Source: Paracoccus methylovorus
GTDB lineage: Bacteria > Pseudomonadota > Alphaproteobacteria > Rhodobacterales > Rhodobacteraceae
Reading direction: 5' to 3'
Length of the DNA: 64,000 bases
Assembly (NCBI RefSeq): GCF_016919705.1
Contig: NZ_CP070368.1
Span: 930,001-994,000 of the forward strand
The position numbers and the translations under genes are program-made. Positions 8,706 through 16,760 of the stretch are shown here, one piece after another; position 1 is the stretch's first letter, and every line of letters starts with the position of its first letter. Below the pieces are notes generated by a model. That model was not told the DNA's origin and searched no databases. It saw only the letters and a list, made by a program, of their open reading frames with translations.

Positions 8706-9125
8706 TCAATCCCAGATCGCCGGATCGGCAATTTCGATGGAGTTCCCGGCTGGATCGCGGAAATAAAGCGATCTGCCGCCTTGGGGCCAGATAAAATCGG
8801 CCTCGATCTCTATTCCCGATGCTTCCAGATATGCCCGCCAGGCGTCGAATGAGCCCGGCTTCGCCCCCATGCAGAAATGTCCCGACCCCTCGCTGCCATG
8901 CGGCGGCACGGGCAGGCGGGCGTCGGGTTTTGGCGGCATGCGGGTTGCGTCGGCGCGAAACACCAGCAAGACCTGTGCACCGCAGCGAAAGAACACGTGG
9001 CGGTCGCGTGCCCGGGCGATCTCGGGCAGGCCGATGATCTCGGTCCAGAAATGTGCGGCCTTATCCAGATCCTCGGCGTAAAGCGCGGATTCCAGCGTGC
9101 CGATCAGCTTTGGCGGCGTGTTCAT
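8706..9125 (-). CDS. VOC (glyoxalase/bleomycin resistance/dioxygenase) family protein
   Basis: A 139-residue protein with two beta-alpha-beta-beta-beta modules; the second ends with SLYFRDPAGNSIEIAD, a classic VOC metal-site strand with the Glu ligand. It begins at MNTPPKL; the open frame upstream has no family similarity. VOC proteins include glyoxalases, extradiol dioxygenases and thiol transferases, and substrate cannot be assigned here. It is divergent from the Gdx-type transporter gene. Confidence 0.85.
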   Translation of the reverse strand: MNTPPKLIGTLESALYAEDLDKAAHFWTEIIGLPEIARARDRHVFFRCGAQVLLVFRADATRMPPKPDARLPVPPHGSEGSGHFCMGAKPGSFDAWRAYLEASGIEIEADFIWPQGGRSLYFRDPAGNSIEIADPAIWD

Positions 9126-9195
9126 GCTGCTATCTTGCCAGCTATCCGTCGCTTGAGCCAGCCCGGCTTGACCCGGCCCCTGTGCCGCGCGACAA

Positions 9196-9214
9196 CCTGA
9201 CGACAGGACAGGAG
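9196..9214 (+). promoter_or_regulatory. CCTG-ACGA-CAGG hairpin next to the gdx ribosome site (possible half guanidine-II riboswitch)
   Basis: A 4-bp stem CCTG/CAGG closes an ACGA loop at 9196-9207, immediately followed by the AGGAG ribosome site (9210-9214). Guanidine-II (mini-ykkC) riboswitches have two such hairpins with ACGR loops ahead of Gdx/SugE genes. Only one is seen here, so the assignment is tentative. Confidence 0.3.
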
Positions 9215-9221
9215 ACCACGC

Positions 9222-9542
9222 ATGGCATGGATTTATCTGGGCGCGGCCGGACTGCTGGAGGTGATCTGGGCATTTTACATGAAGCAGTCCGACGGATTCA
9301 GCCGCCTCTGGCCCACCGTAATCACGGTGGTTGCCATGGCGGCAAGCGTCTGGTTCCTGTCGCTGTCGATGAAGGTGCTGCCGCTTGGCACTGCTTATGT
9401 GATCTGGACCGGCATCGGGGCGGTTGGCAGTTTCGTTCTGGGGATCGCCCTGCTGGGCGAACCGGCAAATGCCTTGCGCCTTGTCTCGGCGGTTCTGATC
9501 GTGGCGGGGCTGGTATTGATGAAAATCGCTTCGCCACATTAA
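9222..9542 (+). CDS. SMR family transporter, Gdx/SugE (guanidinium exporter) type
   Basis: A four-helix 106-residue small multidrug resistance protein that works as a dual-topology dimer in the inner membrane. It carries the central Glu in GLLEVIWAF and the Gdx-subgroup signature GTAYVIWTGIGAVG, which closely matches SugE/Gdx rather than EmrE; members export guanidinium in exchange for protons. AGGAG ends 7 nt before the ATG. A hairpin with an ACGA loop lies directly upstream (9196-9207). Confidence 0.88.
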   Translation: MAWIYLGAAGLLEVIWAFYMKQSDGFSRLWPTVITVVAMAASVWFLSLSMKVLPLGTAYVIWTGIGAVGSFVLGIALLGEPANALRLVSAVLIVAGLVLMKIASPH

Positions 9543-9677
9543 GGCTTGTCACGCATGTGTCACGCCACGCGGCTATTTGTGCGCCAGGCATATATTCAGG
9601 GACTTGTCAGTCCGGAACCGCGATATATAGTCGGTGCCATATTCTGACCAGCCCCGGGCAAGGCGAAGCGAGGGCCG

Positions 9678-10274
9678 ATGCTGGACGACCATGGTGAATT
9701 TCGAACTCATTTCGTGCGCGAGCCGTCTTTCTCGCGCCATCACCCGGCACTGGTTCTGAACGCCGATTTCCGACCTCTCAGTTATTATCCGCTATCCCTT
9801 TGGCCTTGGCAGGAGGCGGTGAAGGCGGTGTTTCTGGACAGGGTCCAGATCATCGCCGAATATGACGAGGTGGTGCGAAGCCAACGACACACCATACGCA
9901 TTCCCTCGGTCGTGGTATTGAAAGATTTCGTCAAACCCCAGAAGCGCGTGGCATTCACGCGCTTCAATCTTTTTCTGCGGGACGAATTCTGCTGCCAGTA
10001 TTGCGGCGCCAAGGGCGAGCTGACCTTTGACCATGTCCTGCCGCGCTCGCGCGGAGGGGTGACGAGTTGGGAAAACGTCGTCGCCGCCTGTTCGCCCTGC
10101 AATCTGAAAAAGGCCAACAAGCTGCTCAAGCATTCGGGGCTAAGGCTGCGCCATCCGCCGCGCCGGCCCACCCCCGAGGAAATGCACGCCATCGGCAGGC
10201 GCTTCCCGCCAAACCATCTGCATGAAAGCTGGATGGATTTCCTATACTGGGACACCGAGCTTATCCACGAGTAA
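9678..10274 (+). CDS. HNH endonuclease family protein
   Basis: The 198 residues contain a zinc-binding pair CQYCG near residue 110, the HNH core with FDHVLPRSRGG, and a second pair CSPCN, the HNH-5 arrangement. The N-terminal ~100 residues (NADFRPLSYYPLSLWPWQEAV) form a conserved domain found in many bacterial chromosomal HNH proteins, not only in phages. The DNA target is unknown. It marks the left edge of the accessory island that follows. Confidence 0.88.
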   Translation: MLDDHGEFRTHFVREPSFSRHHPALVLNADFRPLSYYPLSLWPWQEAVKAVFLDRVQIIAEYDEVVRSQRHTIRIPSVVVLKDFVKPQKRVAFTRFNLFLRDEFCCQYCGAKGELTFDHVLPRSRGGVTSWENVVAACSPCNLKKANKLLKHSGLRLRHPPRRPTPEEMHAIGRRFPPNHLHESWMDFLYWDTELIHE

Positions 10275-10418
10275 CGGTGGGGCGCGCTGATCCGTTATTA
10301 TTGGGCATTGTAATGCGCCTATAATGTAACGGGCTTGATCCAAGCGACGTTCTGCGATGATGATTACGCACGAAACGCGCACAGGTCACGCATGGCAAGT
10401 CGGGAAGGCTTGCCGGTG

Positions 10419-11015
10419 CTATAATCCTCGCAGTACGGCTTCAAGCCCAAGGCGGACATGGCCGGCGACGTTTTAGAGGAGCACTCATTCGGGATCGACT
10501 TCGCCCATCATGCGGGTGATGTCTGGCTATAGATACCGCTCGTCATACTCGCCACAACGCTGGCCGGCGGCGCTGGATGGTTGGCAAGGATGTCCCGTAA
10601 GGATCGTGTCGATGTGCCCGCGCCAGCTATCGCCAGCGAAGGTTCGCACGTTGTCCCACACCGAGGCCGGCCAGAAAGATCGGGCACGCCGTCGAGGTGC
10701 GGCGGTTTCTCCAGATTGCGTATGTCCGGGGCGATGTTCGGCAAGACGGGGCAGATATCCAACCGCCATTCCTGCGACCGATGCGGCTTGGGCGTCAGGG
10801 TCGATCTCAACAAAGCAGCGGGTATGAAAACCGGGTTCGGTAAACTGGATACGGAGGTCGAGCTCGCCGTATCCGGCGCAGAGGGATACACGTTGTCCCA
10901 ACCATGTAAAGTCATGTGGATGGCTGCTGACGAGCAGATCATGCAGGCTTTGGTTGGTCATATCCGATTCTGCCGCCAGCACATGGCATATGTGGGCGAT
11001 TAACTCTCCGGTCAT
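10419..11015 (-). pseudogene. Cytosine-C5 DNA methyltransferase, inactivated by three stop codons
   Basis: The minus-strand frame reads motif I (VSLCAGYGELDL), a WDNVRTF strand and the catalytic motif IV (GHPCQPSSAAGQ). It is then interrupted by TAG at 10527-10529 where the family has Trp, TGA at 10485-10487 where the family has Trp, and TAA at 10473-10475 in place of the Glu of the ENV motif (now *NVAGH). Between the stops the frame still reads PDITRMMGEVDPE and NVAGHVRLGLEAVLRGL, so the losses are point mutations, not a frameshift. The target-recognition and C-terminal parts are gone. Such MTases are typical of alphaproteobacterial prophages. Confidence 0.82.
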
Positions 11016-11441
11016 GAACCACTGGACGGCACCGACCTCCTAGGGCCCGTGGACGCTGATAGCAACACGATCAGCCTAGCGGTGTTCGCCACGCCCCATC
11101 CCCGCGAGATCAGGTGGGTGGGGAATAAACCGGTCTGCCTGATGTATTCATGCGGGAAGGGAATCTATACTCCGGCGTGTGCGACGTGTTCAGGGATCAA
11201 CATCATTTGGAACATGACCGGGGCGCTGAGTCCACGCACATCCTCGCTTTATAATGCCAGATTCATCCCCATGTTTGACGACACGGCAGGCACGCTTGGG
11301 TTCGACACTTGGTGGAGACCAATGGTGGGGTTGGACCGGCACTCGACGTGGAAACGGGTCACAGGCGAAAACTGCTCTACAGCCGCACCAATGTGATTTT
11401 GCTTTGACGCGATTGAGCCTTTCGCCTGCTATCCGGTGTAA
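11016..11441. other. Intergenic stretch without a recognised gene
   Basis: A 115-codon frame is open on the plus strand (11049-11396), but it has no evident ribosome site or recognisable domain and its composition is unlike a typical gene. It may be a further remnant of the island. Confidence 0.4.
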
Positions 11442-12095
11442 CTATCGGGCCGCTGCAAGGATTGCCCGCGCATAGTCAAGATTTTTGTGCAGATCGTCCC
11501 CCCGTGCCAAACTATACTGATCTGAAACTAGAAATCCACACCGGATCATATCCGGTGGGATAGGAATAAGAACCGCGCCCAATTCATTTATTACAGCGGC
11601 GTAAATCTGCCAAATTCTCTCATATTGATGCATTGTTTCCTGATGTTCTTCTACACCTTCCACATTATTTTCTGCCCCCCGCAGCGGAGTTGTCACTACG
11701 GTGATAACTTTACTGAAATTTTGACGTAAAGCATGCAGGATCCGGAGTGAGGGAAGCGTGTGTAAATACTCGCGCAGGCTTGCCTCGATAAAGTTGCGAC
11801 TGAAGCATCCGGGGGCCGCAGATAGGAGACTTTCAAAAGGACCCATAACACGGATGCGCCCGCCTGCCCATAATATATGGGCGTAGGTGTCAAGGTTAAT
11901 AGGTGGCAAAGCACCTCGCGCTCGACTGGAAACTATACCTTCCTTGATTGAAACCGTGTTGAAGGCGGAGCCCGTCTGATACCAGAAATCGACATGCTGA
12001 TATCCAAGAATGGCCTTGTCGGCGTCGTAGAGGCTCTTGAACATCGCCACATTACTGTCGCCAAAAACGAGAAGCCTATCGTCTTGCAAACGCAT
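11442..12095 (-). CDS. SGNH-like protein encoded with a GSCFA protein
   Basis: The 217-residue product opens with LLVFGDSNVAMF, a block I-like GDSN motif of SGNH esterases, and has a possible C-terminal block V-like segment (DDLHKNLDYA). Its first 20 bases overlap the end of the GSCFA gene in another frame, so the two are translationally coupled. Specific substrate is unknown; related pairs may act on surface polysaccharide acyl groups, but that is inference. It is less GC-rich than the flanking core genes, suggesting transfer. Confidence 0.6.
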   Translation of the reverse strand: MRLQDDRLLVFGDSNVAMFKSLYDADKAILGYQHVDFWYQTGSAFNTVSIKEGIVSSRARGALPPINLDTYAHILWAGGRIRVMGPFESLLSAAPGCFSRNFIEASLREYLHTLPSLRILHALRQNFSKVITVVTTPLRGAENNVEGVEEHQETMHQYERIWQIYAAVINELGAVLIPIPPDMIRCGFLVSDQYSLARGDDLHKNLDYARAILAAAR

Positions 12096-13143
12096 CTAAA
12101 ATAACCTCGTCACAGATAACATCAGGATCTGTCTCAGGCTCTCCTGCGGGTGTTTGAGAGCTGCCAGACCGGACGTGTCTTGCGCCTGTTTCGCCCTCAA
12201 TGGCGCAGAAGAAGTGCTGAAGAACGGCGTCTACACCGCCCGCTGTGACATTTCGATAATTGCCTTCGTAGTGAATACCGCGGCTTACCGGAGCCGTCAC
12301 GACCTCATAAGAGGGGAAATAGTCTATGCTGGGGCTGCTCTCGGTCAGTTGTCCGGCCACTGCGCGAAGCACACTCTTGGAATATGTCGTTGCAGTCAGG
12401 ACGTGATTGTTGCTGGCAGTTGCGGTAAGCGGAACCGGCGATACCGTTGTTATTACGCGAAGGTTAATACTACGGTTTTCATTTACAATGCGAAGTGCGT
12501 CACGAAAGTCGCGGGCGATTTGGCCCAGAGGATGATTGATCATATATGTCGAGGCAGGGTCGTAATGTCCCGCGACCACTCCGGGACAGGAAGAATATTC
12601 GTGCCCCGTGGCGCGGTCAATCCAAGCTTCGGTCAGCCCAAAGGTGAAAAGCAGTACATCAGCTTCGGTAAAGGCAAGACGCAGTGCCGCCAGTGCAGCT
12701 TCGCGACTAGCCATTAGCTCCTCTACACTTACAAATCCATCCGGCTCGATCTGTTGTCGATAGGGATCATAGTACCGCCCATCTTTTTCGAGCGGCTGAA
12801 GCGAGGGGGCGTCGCTTCCAAAGGCAAATCGCACCCATTGCAGAAGCATATGTGCAGTATATATATTTCCCGTGCGGAAGCTGAATATACCATAGTTGAA
12901 ACGCCGTTTACTCTCTGGCGCGCTGTAATCAGGCCCCGGCTCTGCATCAAGCCATGTGTAGCCACGTTCAACCAACCGACGGCTGATGTGTTGAGCAAAG
13001 CACGACCCTGCGGTAATGAACTTTGTCGACTTGGTCAATTTGAACTTGGGTCTCCACAGGTCGGTCAACCCGAATCCACCGGGATCTGCTACGGCTGTTC
13101 GCCAGTAAAACCGGTTGGGACGTCCTTCGTAGGGGTGGGTCAT
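12076..13143 (-). CDS. GSCFA domain protein
   Basis: The hallmark TAGSCFAQHISR is at residue ~42 of 355, followed by NYGIFSFRTGNIYTA and LFTFGLTEAW, all characteristic of the GSCFA family (Pfam PF08885), which is SGNH-like. The start was set at MTHPYEG, the usual beginning of the family; the open frame extends 31 codons further upstream without similarity. The family is largely uncharacterised and is proposed to include esterases acting on exported carbohydrate. It is coupled to the SGNH-like gene downstream. Confidence 0.82.
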   Translation of the reverse strand: MTHPYEGRPNRFYWRTAVADPGGFGLTDLWRPKFKLTKSTKFITAGSCFAQHISRRLVERGYTWLDAEPGPDYSAPESKRRFNYGIFSFRTGNIYTAHMLLQWVRFAFGSDAPSLQPLEKDGRYYDPYRQQIEPDGFVSVEELMASREAALAALRLAFTEADVLLFTFGLTEAWIDRATGHEYSSCPGVVAGHYDPASTYMINHPLGQIARDFRDALRIVNENRSINLRVITTVSPVPLTATASNNHVLTATTYSKSVLRAVAGQLTESSPSIDYFPSYEVVTAPVSRGIHYEGNYRNVTAGGVDAVLQHFFCAIEGETGARHVRSGSSQTPAGEPETDPDVICDEVILDAFARR

Positions 13144-14122
13144 ATAGCACCTGAAAACAGAAGGTTCGTGAGGGCTGCTAAATGCTAACCTTCGATTCTG
13201 CAACCCGAAGCGCCTGACGCTTTCGTCGTGAGGCATTTAGGCTGTCGTTAGTGGCTCGCCGGAGTCGAATAGCAGCATAGCATGCTTTCTGCCAATTCTG
13301 CCCGCCTTTTGCAGGCTTTTTCAAGCGCAACTCCGCGAGGACAGGAGAATGACCATGGTGCCATCAATGGATAACAGGACTGGCCCGTAACCTGCCTGTC
13401 TGATTACTCGCGATCGTCAGTCTCATGGCGACGTTTTCTGGTGCGGCGTTCATTTTTGTGCGGCAGGATCAGGAAATCACCTACCCACGGCGCTAAGATC
13501 AGCGAGAACGCAACCGCGCAGATCAACGAGCAAGTCAGAACGCTGGAAATCAACGCTGGCTGTGCGGACGAGCGGCTATTGCTGATCTTGGACAGCGTGT
13601 GCAAGATCGAGGCCAAGCTGGAAATGAGCACGCCATGAACTGTTGACAGGCCACGGAAACAGCCCCCGGGATGATCGTCCGATCAGTGTCGGGAGGCGAC
13701 CAGTGGTTGGAACATAATTTCCCAACTCCAATCGTCAAGATACCCTCAATGCCTGCCTCGCGTGGGCTTTCAGCGCCGACAAGCTCATGTCGCGCAGCAG
13801 AGGCGAGAAAGACGGCTGTTCATGCCGCGTTTCTTGGCGGTTCCATCAATGGCACGCAGCAAACCCACGCTCCATGGTGATGTCGATGCGCTACACAGCG
13901 GTATCTTCTGGGATGTAGGGCACCGGCAGGCTTTTCTCCGGGTGCAGCAGGATGGGCTTTTCCCCGCCGATCATCAGCACAGGCTGAGCAGCACTTTGCC
14001 CATAGGCACCCGCAAGGGGCGAACTTTGCGGGTGCATTTCGTTATCGGGTTAAGGATTTGCTCGCGTTCTGGTAGAACGGGTACAAATTTCCCGATCCGA
14101 ATTATCACGAGGCAATTTTCCA
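13144..14122. other. Degenerate ~1-kb stretch with no intact gene
   Basis: Short frames exist on both strands but none is convincing. Around 13440-13638 the plus strand reads a possible coiled-coil C-terminus (RLLLILDSVCKIEAKLE), while the minus strand reads one hydrophobic span; only one can be real. On the minus strand near 13880-13990 a readable segment (MIGGEKPILLHPEK, LPVPYIPEDTAV) runs into a TAG, which looks like a broken gene of unknown identity. Confidence 0.4.
14006..14035 (+). terminator. 10-bp perfect hairpin (terminator-like)
   Basis: GCACCCGCAA and TTGCGGGTGC flank a 10-nt loop, followed by ATTTCGTT. It lies in degenerate DNA with no intact plus-strand gene before it, so it may be the surviving terminator of a lost gene. 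Confidence 0.45.
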
Positions 14123-15388
14123 ATGTCTTTTGCATCAGCGAATGAACGCTACTTCGTCAGCCTGGTCAACCAGGCTCGCCGTGCGGAAGGGCTCGACTCA
14201 TTGGCAATTGAAAAACGGCTGAACACTGCGGCCGAGGCTCACAGCCGTTGGATGATCAACGCGGATGTTTTCTCACACACCGGGCAGGGCGGATCCTCAG
14301 CACGCGGCCGGATCGAGGCGACGGGGTTTGCCCTGACCGGTGACTGGATGACGGCAGAAAATATCGCCTATGTCAGCATTCAGGGTGAAAGCGATTTGCG
14401 GGATGAAATCCGCCAACTGCATCAAATGCTCATGAACAGCCCCGGTCACTACAAAAGCATCATGAGCGATGCGGACTACATCGGCATCGGGCTTGAGGTC
14501 GGTTATCTCAAGGTGAATGGCCGAGACCACAAGGTCTTGATGGCGACGCAGAACTTTGCCGACACCGATGCGCAGGTGCGTATCGATACCGGAACTTTTG
14601 CCAAACTCGCAAATCCGGGTGTGAACCAGTCGATGCAGACCCGCGCGGACTGGCTGGACAGCTTCAACGGACAGGTTTTCGTAACTCCGGGACCCTCGCA
14701 AAACAGCGCGCGCAACGATGATTATCGCCTGACATCCAGACATGACGTGGCATTCGGCGGGGCGGGCAACGACTGGATGGCGGGCAATGGGGGGAACGAT
14801 ACGCTGAAAGGGGGTGCCGGCCATGATCGGATCATCGGCGGCAACGGCTTCGATTCCCTTGTTGGCGGGGCAGGTAACGACACGTTGCAGGGCGGCAATG
14901 GCAACGACACGCTGCTTGGTGGTGAGGGGCGTGATCAGTTGCGCGGTGGAGCCGGCAACGACACGCTGAAAGGCGGAGCGGGCCTCGACACCATATTGGG
15001 CGGCAGTGGTGCGGACCTGCTGGAGGGTGGTGCGGGCAATGACTGGCTGCGGGGCGAAGGCGGAAACGACCGGCTTATCGGGGGCACTGGCAACGACACG
15101 CTGCACGGCGGATATGGCAATGACGCCTTGAACGGCGGTGCCGGTGCGGATGTGTTCATCTTTGCAGACGGTCACGGCTCGGACACGATCAACGGGTATC
15201 AGCGGGGTCTTGACCGGTTGTTGATCGATGATGGCCTGCTGGACGCCAACCCGGCCAGCTTCATCCGAGATCATATGAGCAAGACCGCAAACGGGGTGCT
15301 TGTTGATTTCGGCGGGGGCGACCGGATTGTCGTGAATGGAGCGAACTTGACCGTTGCCGCAGTTGCGGACGATATCTTCGCTATCTGA
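14123..15388 (+). CDS. Secreted CAP-domain protein with RTX calcium-binding repeats
   Basis: Residues ~5-150 form a CAP/SCP domain (ANERYFVSLVNQAR; AEAHSRWM with the His; DVFSHTG; AENIAYV; MNSPGHYKSIM). Residues ~210-345 contain about fifteen RTX nonapeptides of the GGxGxDxLx type, ending in GADVFIF, and the C-terminal ~70 residues are a typical type I secretion tail. There is no Sec signal, which fits export by a type I ABC system; none is encoded in this window. Bacterial CAP domains are linked to extracellular lipid or protein binding, without a settled catalytic role. A terminator follows. Confidence 0.9.
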   Translation: MSFASANERYFVSLVNQARRAEGLDSLAIEKRLNTAAEAHSRWMINADVFSHTGQGGSSARGRIEATGFALTGDWMTAENIAYVSIQGESDLRDEIRQLHQMLMNSPGHYKSIMSDADYIGIGLEVGYLKVNGRDHKVLMATQNFADTDAQVRIDTGTFAKLANPGVNQSMQTRADWLDSFNGQVFVTPGPSQNSARNDDYRLTSRHDVAFGGAGNDWMAGNGGNDTLKGGAGHDRIIGGNGFDSLVGGAGNDTLQGGNGNDTLLGGEGRDQLRGGAGNDTLKGGAGLDTILGGSGADLLEGGAGNDWLRGEGGNDRLIGGTGNDTLHGGYGNDALNGGAGADVFIFADGHGSDTINGYQRGLDRLLIDDGLLDANPASFIRDHMSKTANGVLVDFGGGDRIVVNGANLTVAAVADDIFAI

Positions 15389-15409
15389 CGGCATCTGGCC
15401 TTTAAGGGT

Positions 15410-15441
15410 GCGCCCGCCGGAGTGATCCGCGCGGGCGCTTT
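15410..15441 (+). terminator. Terminator of the CAP-RTX gene
   Basis: A perfect 8-bp stem GCGCCCGC/GCGGGCGC lies 21 bp past the stop codon and is followed by TTTCATTT. Confidence 0.7.
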
Positions 15442-15483
15442 CATTTGTAGCTTGATGGCGCTGGGGGCATGCCCCCGGGTGCC

Positions 15484-15924
15484 TCAATGCTCGTGTTCTG
15501 GCAGGTCTTTCAGCTGATCTTCGGTCCAACGGGTGACGGCGTGAACGTCGCCCGCTTCATCGCGCATGAAGTCGAGATCGCGGACAGGGACAGCTATGGA
15601 TTTGGTGCCAATGCCAAGGAACCCACCGACATCGATTACAGCCTGCGCATCTGCTCCGTAGCCATGTACATGCTGAGCGGTGCCGATGTTTTCATCGTCG
15701 GGTCCATAGATGGTGGCTCCGGTAAAATGCACCGAGAATCCCTCCTTGGTGAAAGCGCCGGGAGTCTTCATCGCCGAGCTCCACCAAGTGAACATTTGGG
15801 ATAGTTGGTCCTGCTTGGACCCGCTGGGGCCGGTTTGCGCCGTAACGATCTGTGGGCCTGAGGCAAGCACGAATCCCAAAATCGCAACCAGGCGACAGAC
15901 GATTCCACAACGTCCAGAAGCCAT
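15484..15924 (-). CDS. Exported PRC-barrel-like protein
   Basis: The 146 residues start with a signal peptide (CRLVAILGFVLASGPQIVTAQT, cleavage likely after VTA). The second half reads ENIGTAQHVHGYG, VIDVGGFLGIGTKSIAVPV and TEDQLKDLPEH, the pattern of periplasmic PRC-barrel proteins in alphaproteobacteria. The first mature segment (SQMFTWWSSAMK, EGFSVHFTG) is different and may be an NTF2/SnoaL-like remnant or simply a linker. Probably periplasmic; function unknown. It is convergent with the CAP-RTX gene. Confidence 0.7.
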   Translation of the reverse strand: MASGRCGIVCRLVAILGFVLASGPQIVTAQTGPSGSKQDQLSQMFTWWSSAMKTPGAFTKEGFSVHFTGATIYGPDDENIGTAQHVHGYGADAQAVIDVGGFLGIGTKSIAVPVRDLDFMRDEAGDVHAVTRWTEDQLKDLPEHEH

Positions 15925-16303
15925 TCACTGTCCTCCGGGACCTTGATGCCATCTTGCTTCCGGCCAACAATTGCGCCGGACGGACGGTTCCATATACTTG
16001 ATTGATTCGCTAGTTTTTCAAGCCTCTCTGTGGATGAGAGGAAATTGGTTGTTCGGCCCGCGCGCTGTGAACGCTGTCAGCCCCCTGAAGGGGGACGTGC
16101 GAAAGCAGCGCGAGCAATGTTCCCTTCGGGGGCGCCTTGGTAAAAGAAAATTGCAGATGATAAGGCGCTTGCGCTGACCAAAGCGCGCCTCGATGCGGCG
16201 GCAATCAATACGATGTTCGCAGGCCAAGATCGTCCGCACCGGCGTCAAGGGTGACACATAGCAAGGGGATTGCTGGCCGGACGACATGGGTAGGCGGCTC
16301 GTG

Positions 16304-16345
16304 GTAAGCAAACAGCCGGGCCCAAAGGCCCGGCTGTTTGCTTAC
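16304..16345. repeat. Perfect 19-bp inverted repeat with 4-nt loop
   Basis: Arms GTAAGCAAACAGCCGGGCC and its exact complement flank CAAA. It looks like a terminator, but no gene ends at it on either strand: the nearest gene to the left runs leftward away from it, and the gene to the right begins downstream. Confidence 0.8.
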
Positions 16346-16361
16346 TTGCTTACGACATACT

Positions 16362-16385
16362 GGTTAATTGACCAATCAATTAACC
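16362..16385. promoter_or_regulatory. AT-rich perfect palindrome, operator candidate
   Basis: GGTTAATTGA-CCAA-TCAATTAACC, 10-bp arms, stands out in GC-rich DNA. A TTGACG hexamer follows at 16392 and the next gene starts at 16518, so it is placed like a transcription-factor site. Confidence 0.45.
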
Positions 16386-16517
16386 TAAAACTTGACGTAA
16401 GGGTAGCTATCTCTTTGGTCAGGTCCCTAAGCGTCGCACCATCCCTTGCATGCTCATCAGAGTCCGAGCCATCCTTGCATGATCCGCCTGGCCGGCAAAC
16501 AGGAAGGAAGGGCGACG

Positions 16518-16760
16518 ATGACACGACCCTGGACATATAGACCCACCGATCCCGAGCAACCGGACTGGGAGGACAATGCCCTTAGCAATGCGATGGCGTG
16601 GGCCTCCGATACCTTTGTTGGGAACTGGTGCAAACAGGATGATCACTGGACTTTCGCGGTGACGAAACCGATCTGGACCGAGTGCAGCTGTTGCCTGACA
16701 TTTCGCGGGGTCATATTGGGGCTGATTGTGGGCTTCGTGATCGGAGCCGTCGTTCTGTAG
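16518..16760 (+). CDS. 80-residue protein with a C-terminal membrane anchor
   Basis: ATG 16518 follows AGGAAGG at good spacing. Residues 1-55 are soluble and Trp-rich (TRPWTYRPTDPE, WCKQDDHWTF), then a Cys-containing segment (WTECSCCLTF) leads into a 20-residue hydrophobic helix at the C-terminus (GVILGLIVGFVIGAVVL), a tail-anchored layout. No family was recognised. The adjacent Cys residues could bind metal or form a disulfide, which is speculation. Confidence 0.6.
   Translation: MTRPWTYRPTDPEQPDWEDNALSNAMAWASDTFVGNWCKQDDHWTFAVTKPIWTECSCCLTFRGVILGLIVGFVIGAVVL

Larger units (their letters stand above)
10275..14122. mobile_element. Decayed accessory island, probably prophage-derived
   Basis: Between the HNH gene and the CAP-RTX gene the sequence changes character: lower GC, long stretches without credible genes, a nonsense-riddled DNA methyltransferase of a type common in phages, and a GSCFA/SGNH pair with codon use unlike the flanks. 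No integrase, att repeat or tRNA border was seen, so the limits are only approximate. Confidence 0.5.
15925..16517. other. 593-bp stretch without a gene, containing two strong palindromes
   Basis: No credible reading frame was found. It holds the hairpins at 16304-16345 and 16362-16385, and a smaller CCCCCT-GAA-GGGGGA hairpin near 16083. A non-coding RNA ending at 16345 is possible but unproven. Confidence 0.5.

Noticed and set aside
11049..11396. 115-codon plus-strand frame in the island
   Set aside because: No ribosome site, no domain and odd composition; kept only as a note.
13404..13638. Two opposing short frames, a holin-like one (minus) and a coiled-coil-like one (plus)
   Set aside because: Each is plausible alone, but neither has a good ribosome site or recognised family, so neither is called a gene.
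14067..14082. GTTC-N5-GAAC before the CAP-RTX gene as a LexA site
   Set aside because: The half-sites are inverted and spaced by 5, unlike the direct GTTC-N7-GTTC operator of this group.
14750..15160. Short tandem DNA repeats resembling a CRISPR or satellite
   Set aside because: The periodicity is 27 bp and encodes RTX nonapeptides in frame; there are no unique spacers.
14297..15529. 410-codon open frame opposite the CAP-RTX gene
   Set aside because: It reads the complement of the RTX repeats and has a repetitive meaningless composition.
16020..16345. Possible tmRNA or 6S-like RNA ending in the strong hairpin
   Set aside because: No tRNA-like acceptor, tag frame or conserved 6S core could be read; only the hairpin itself is listed.
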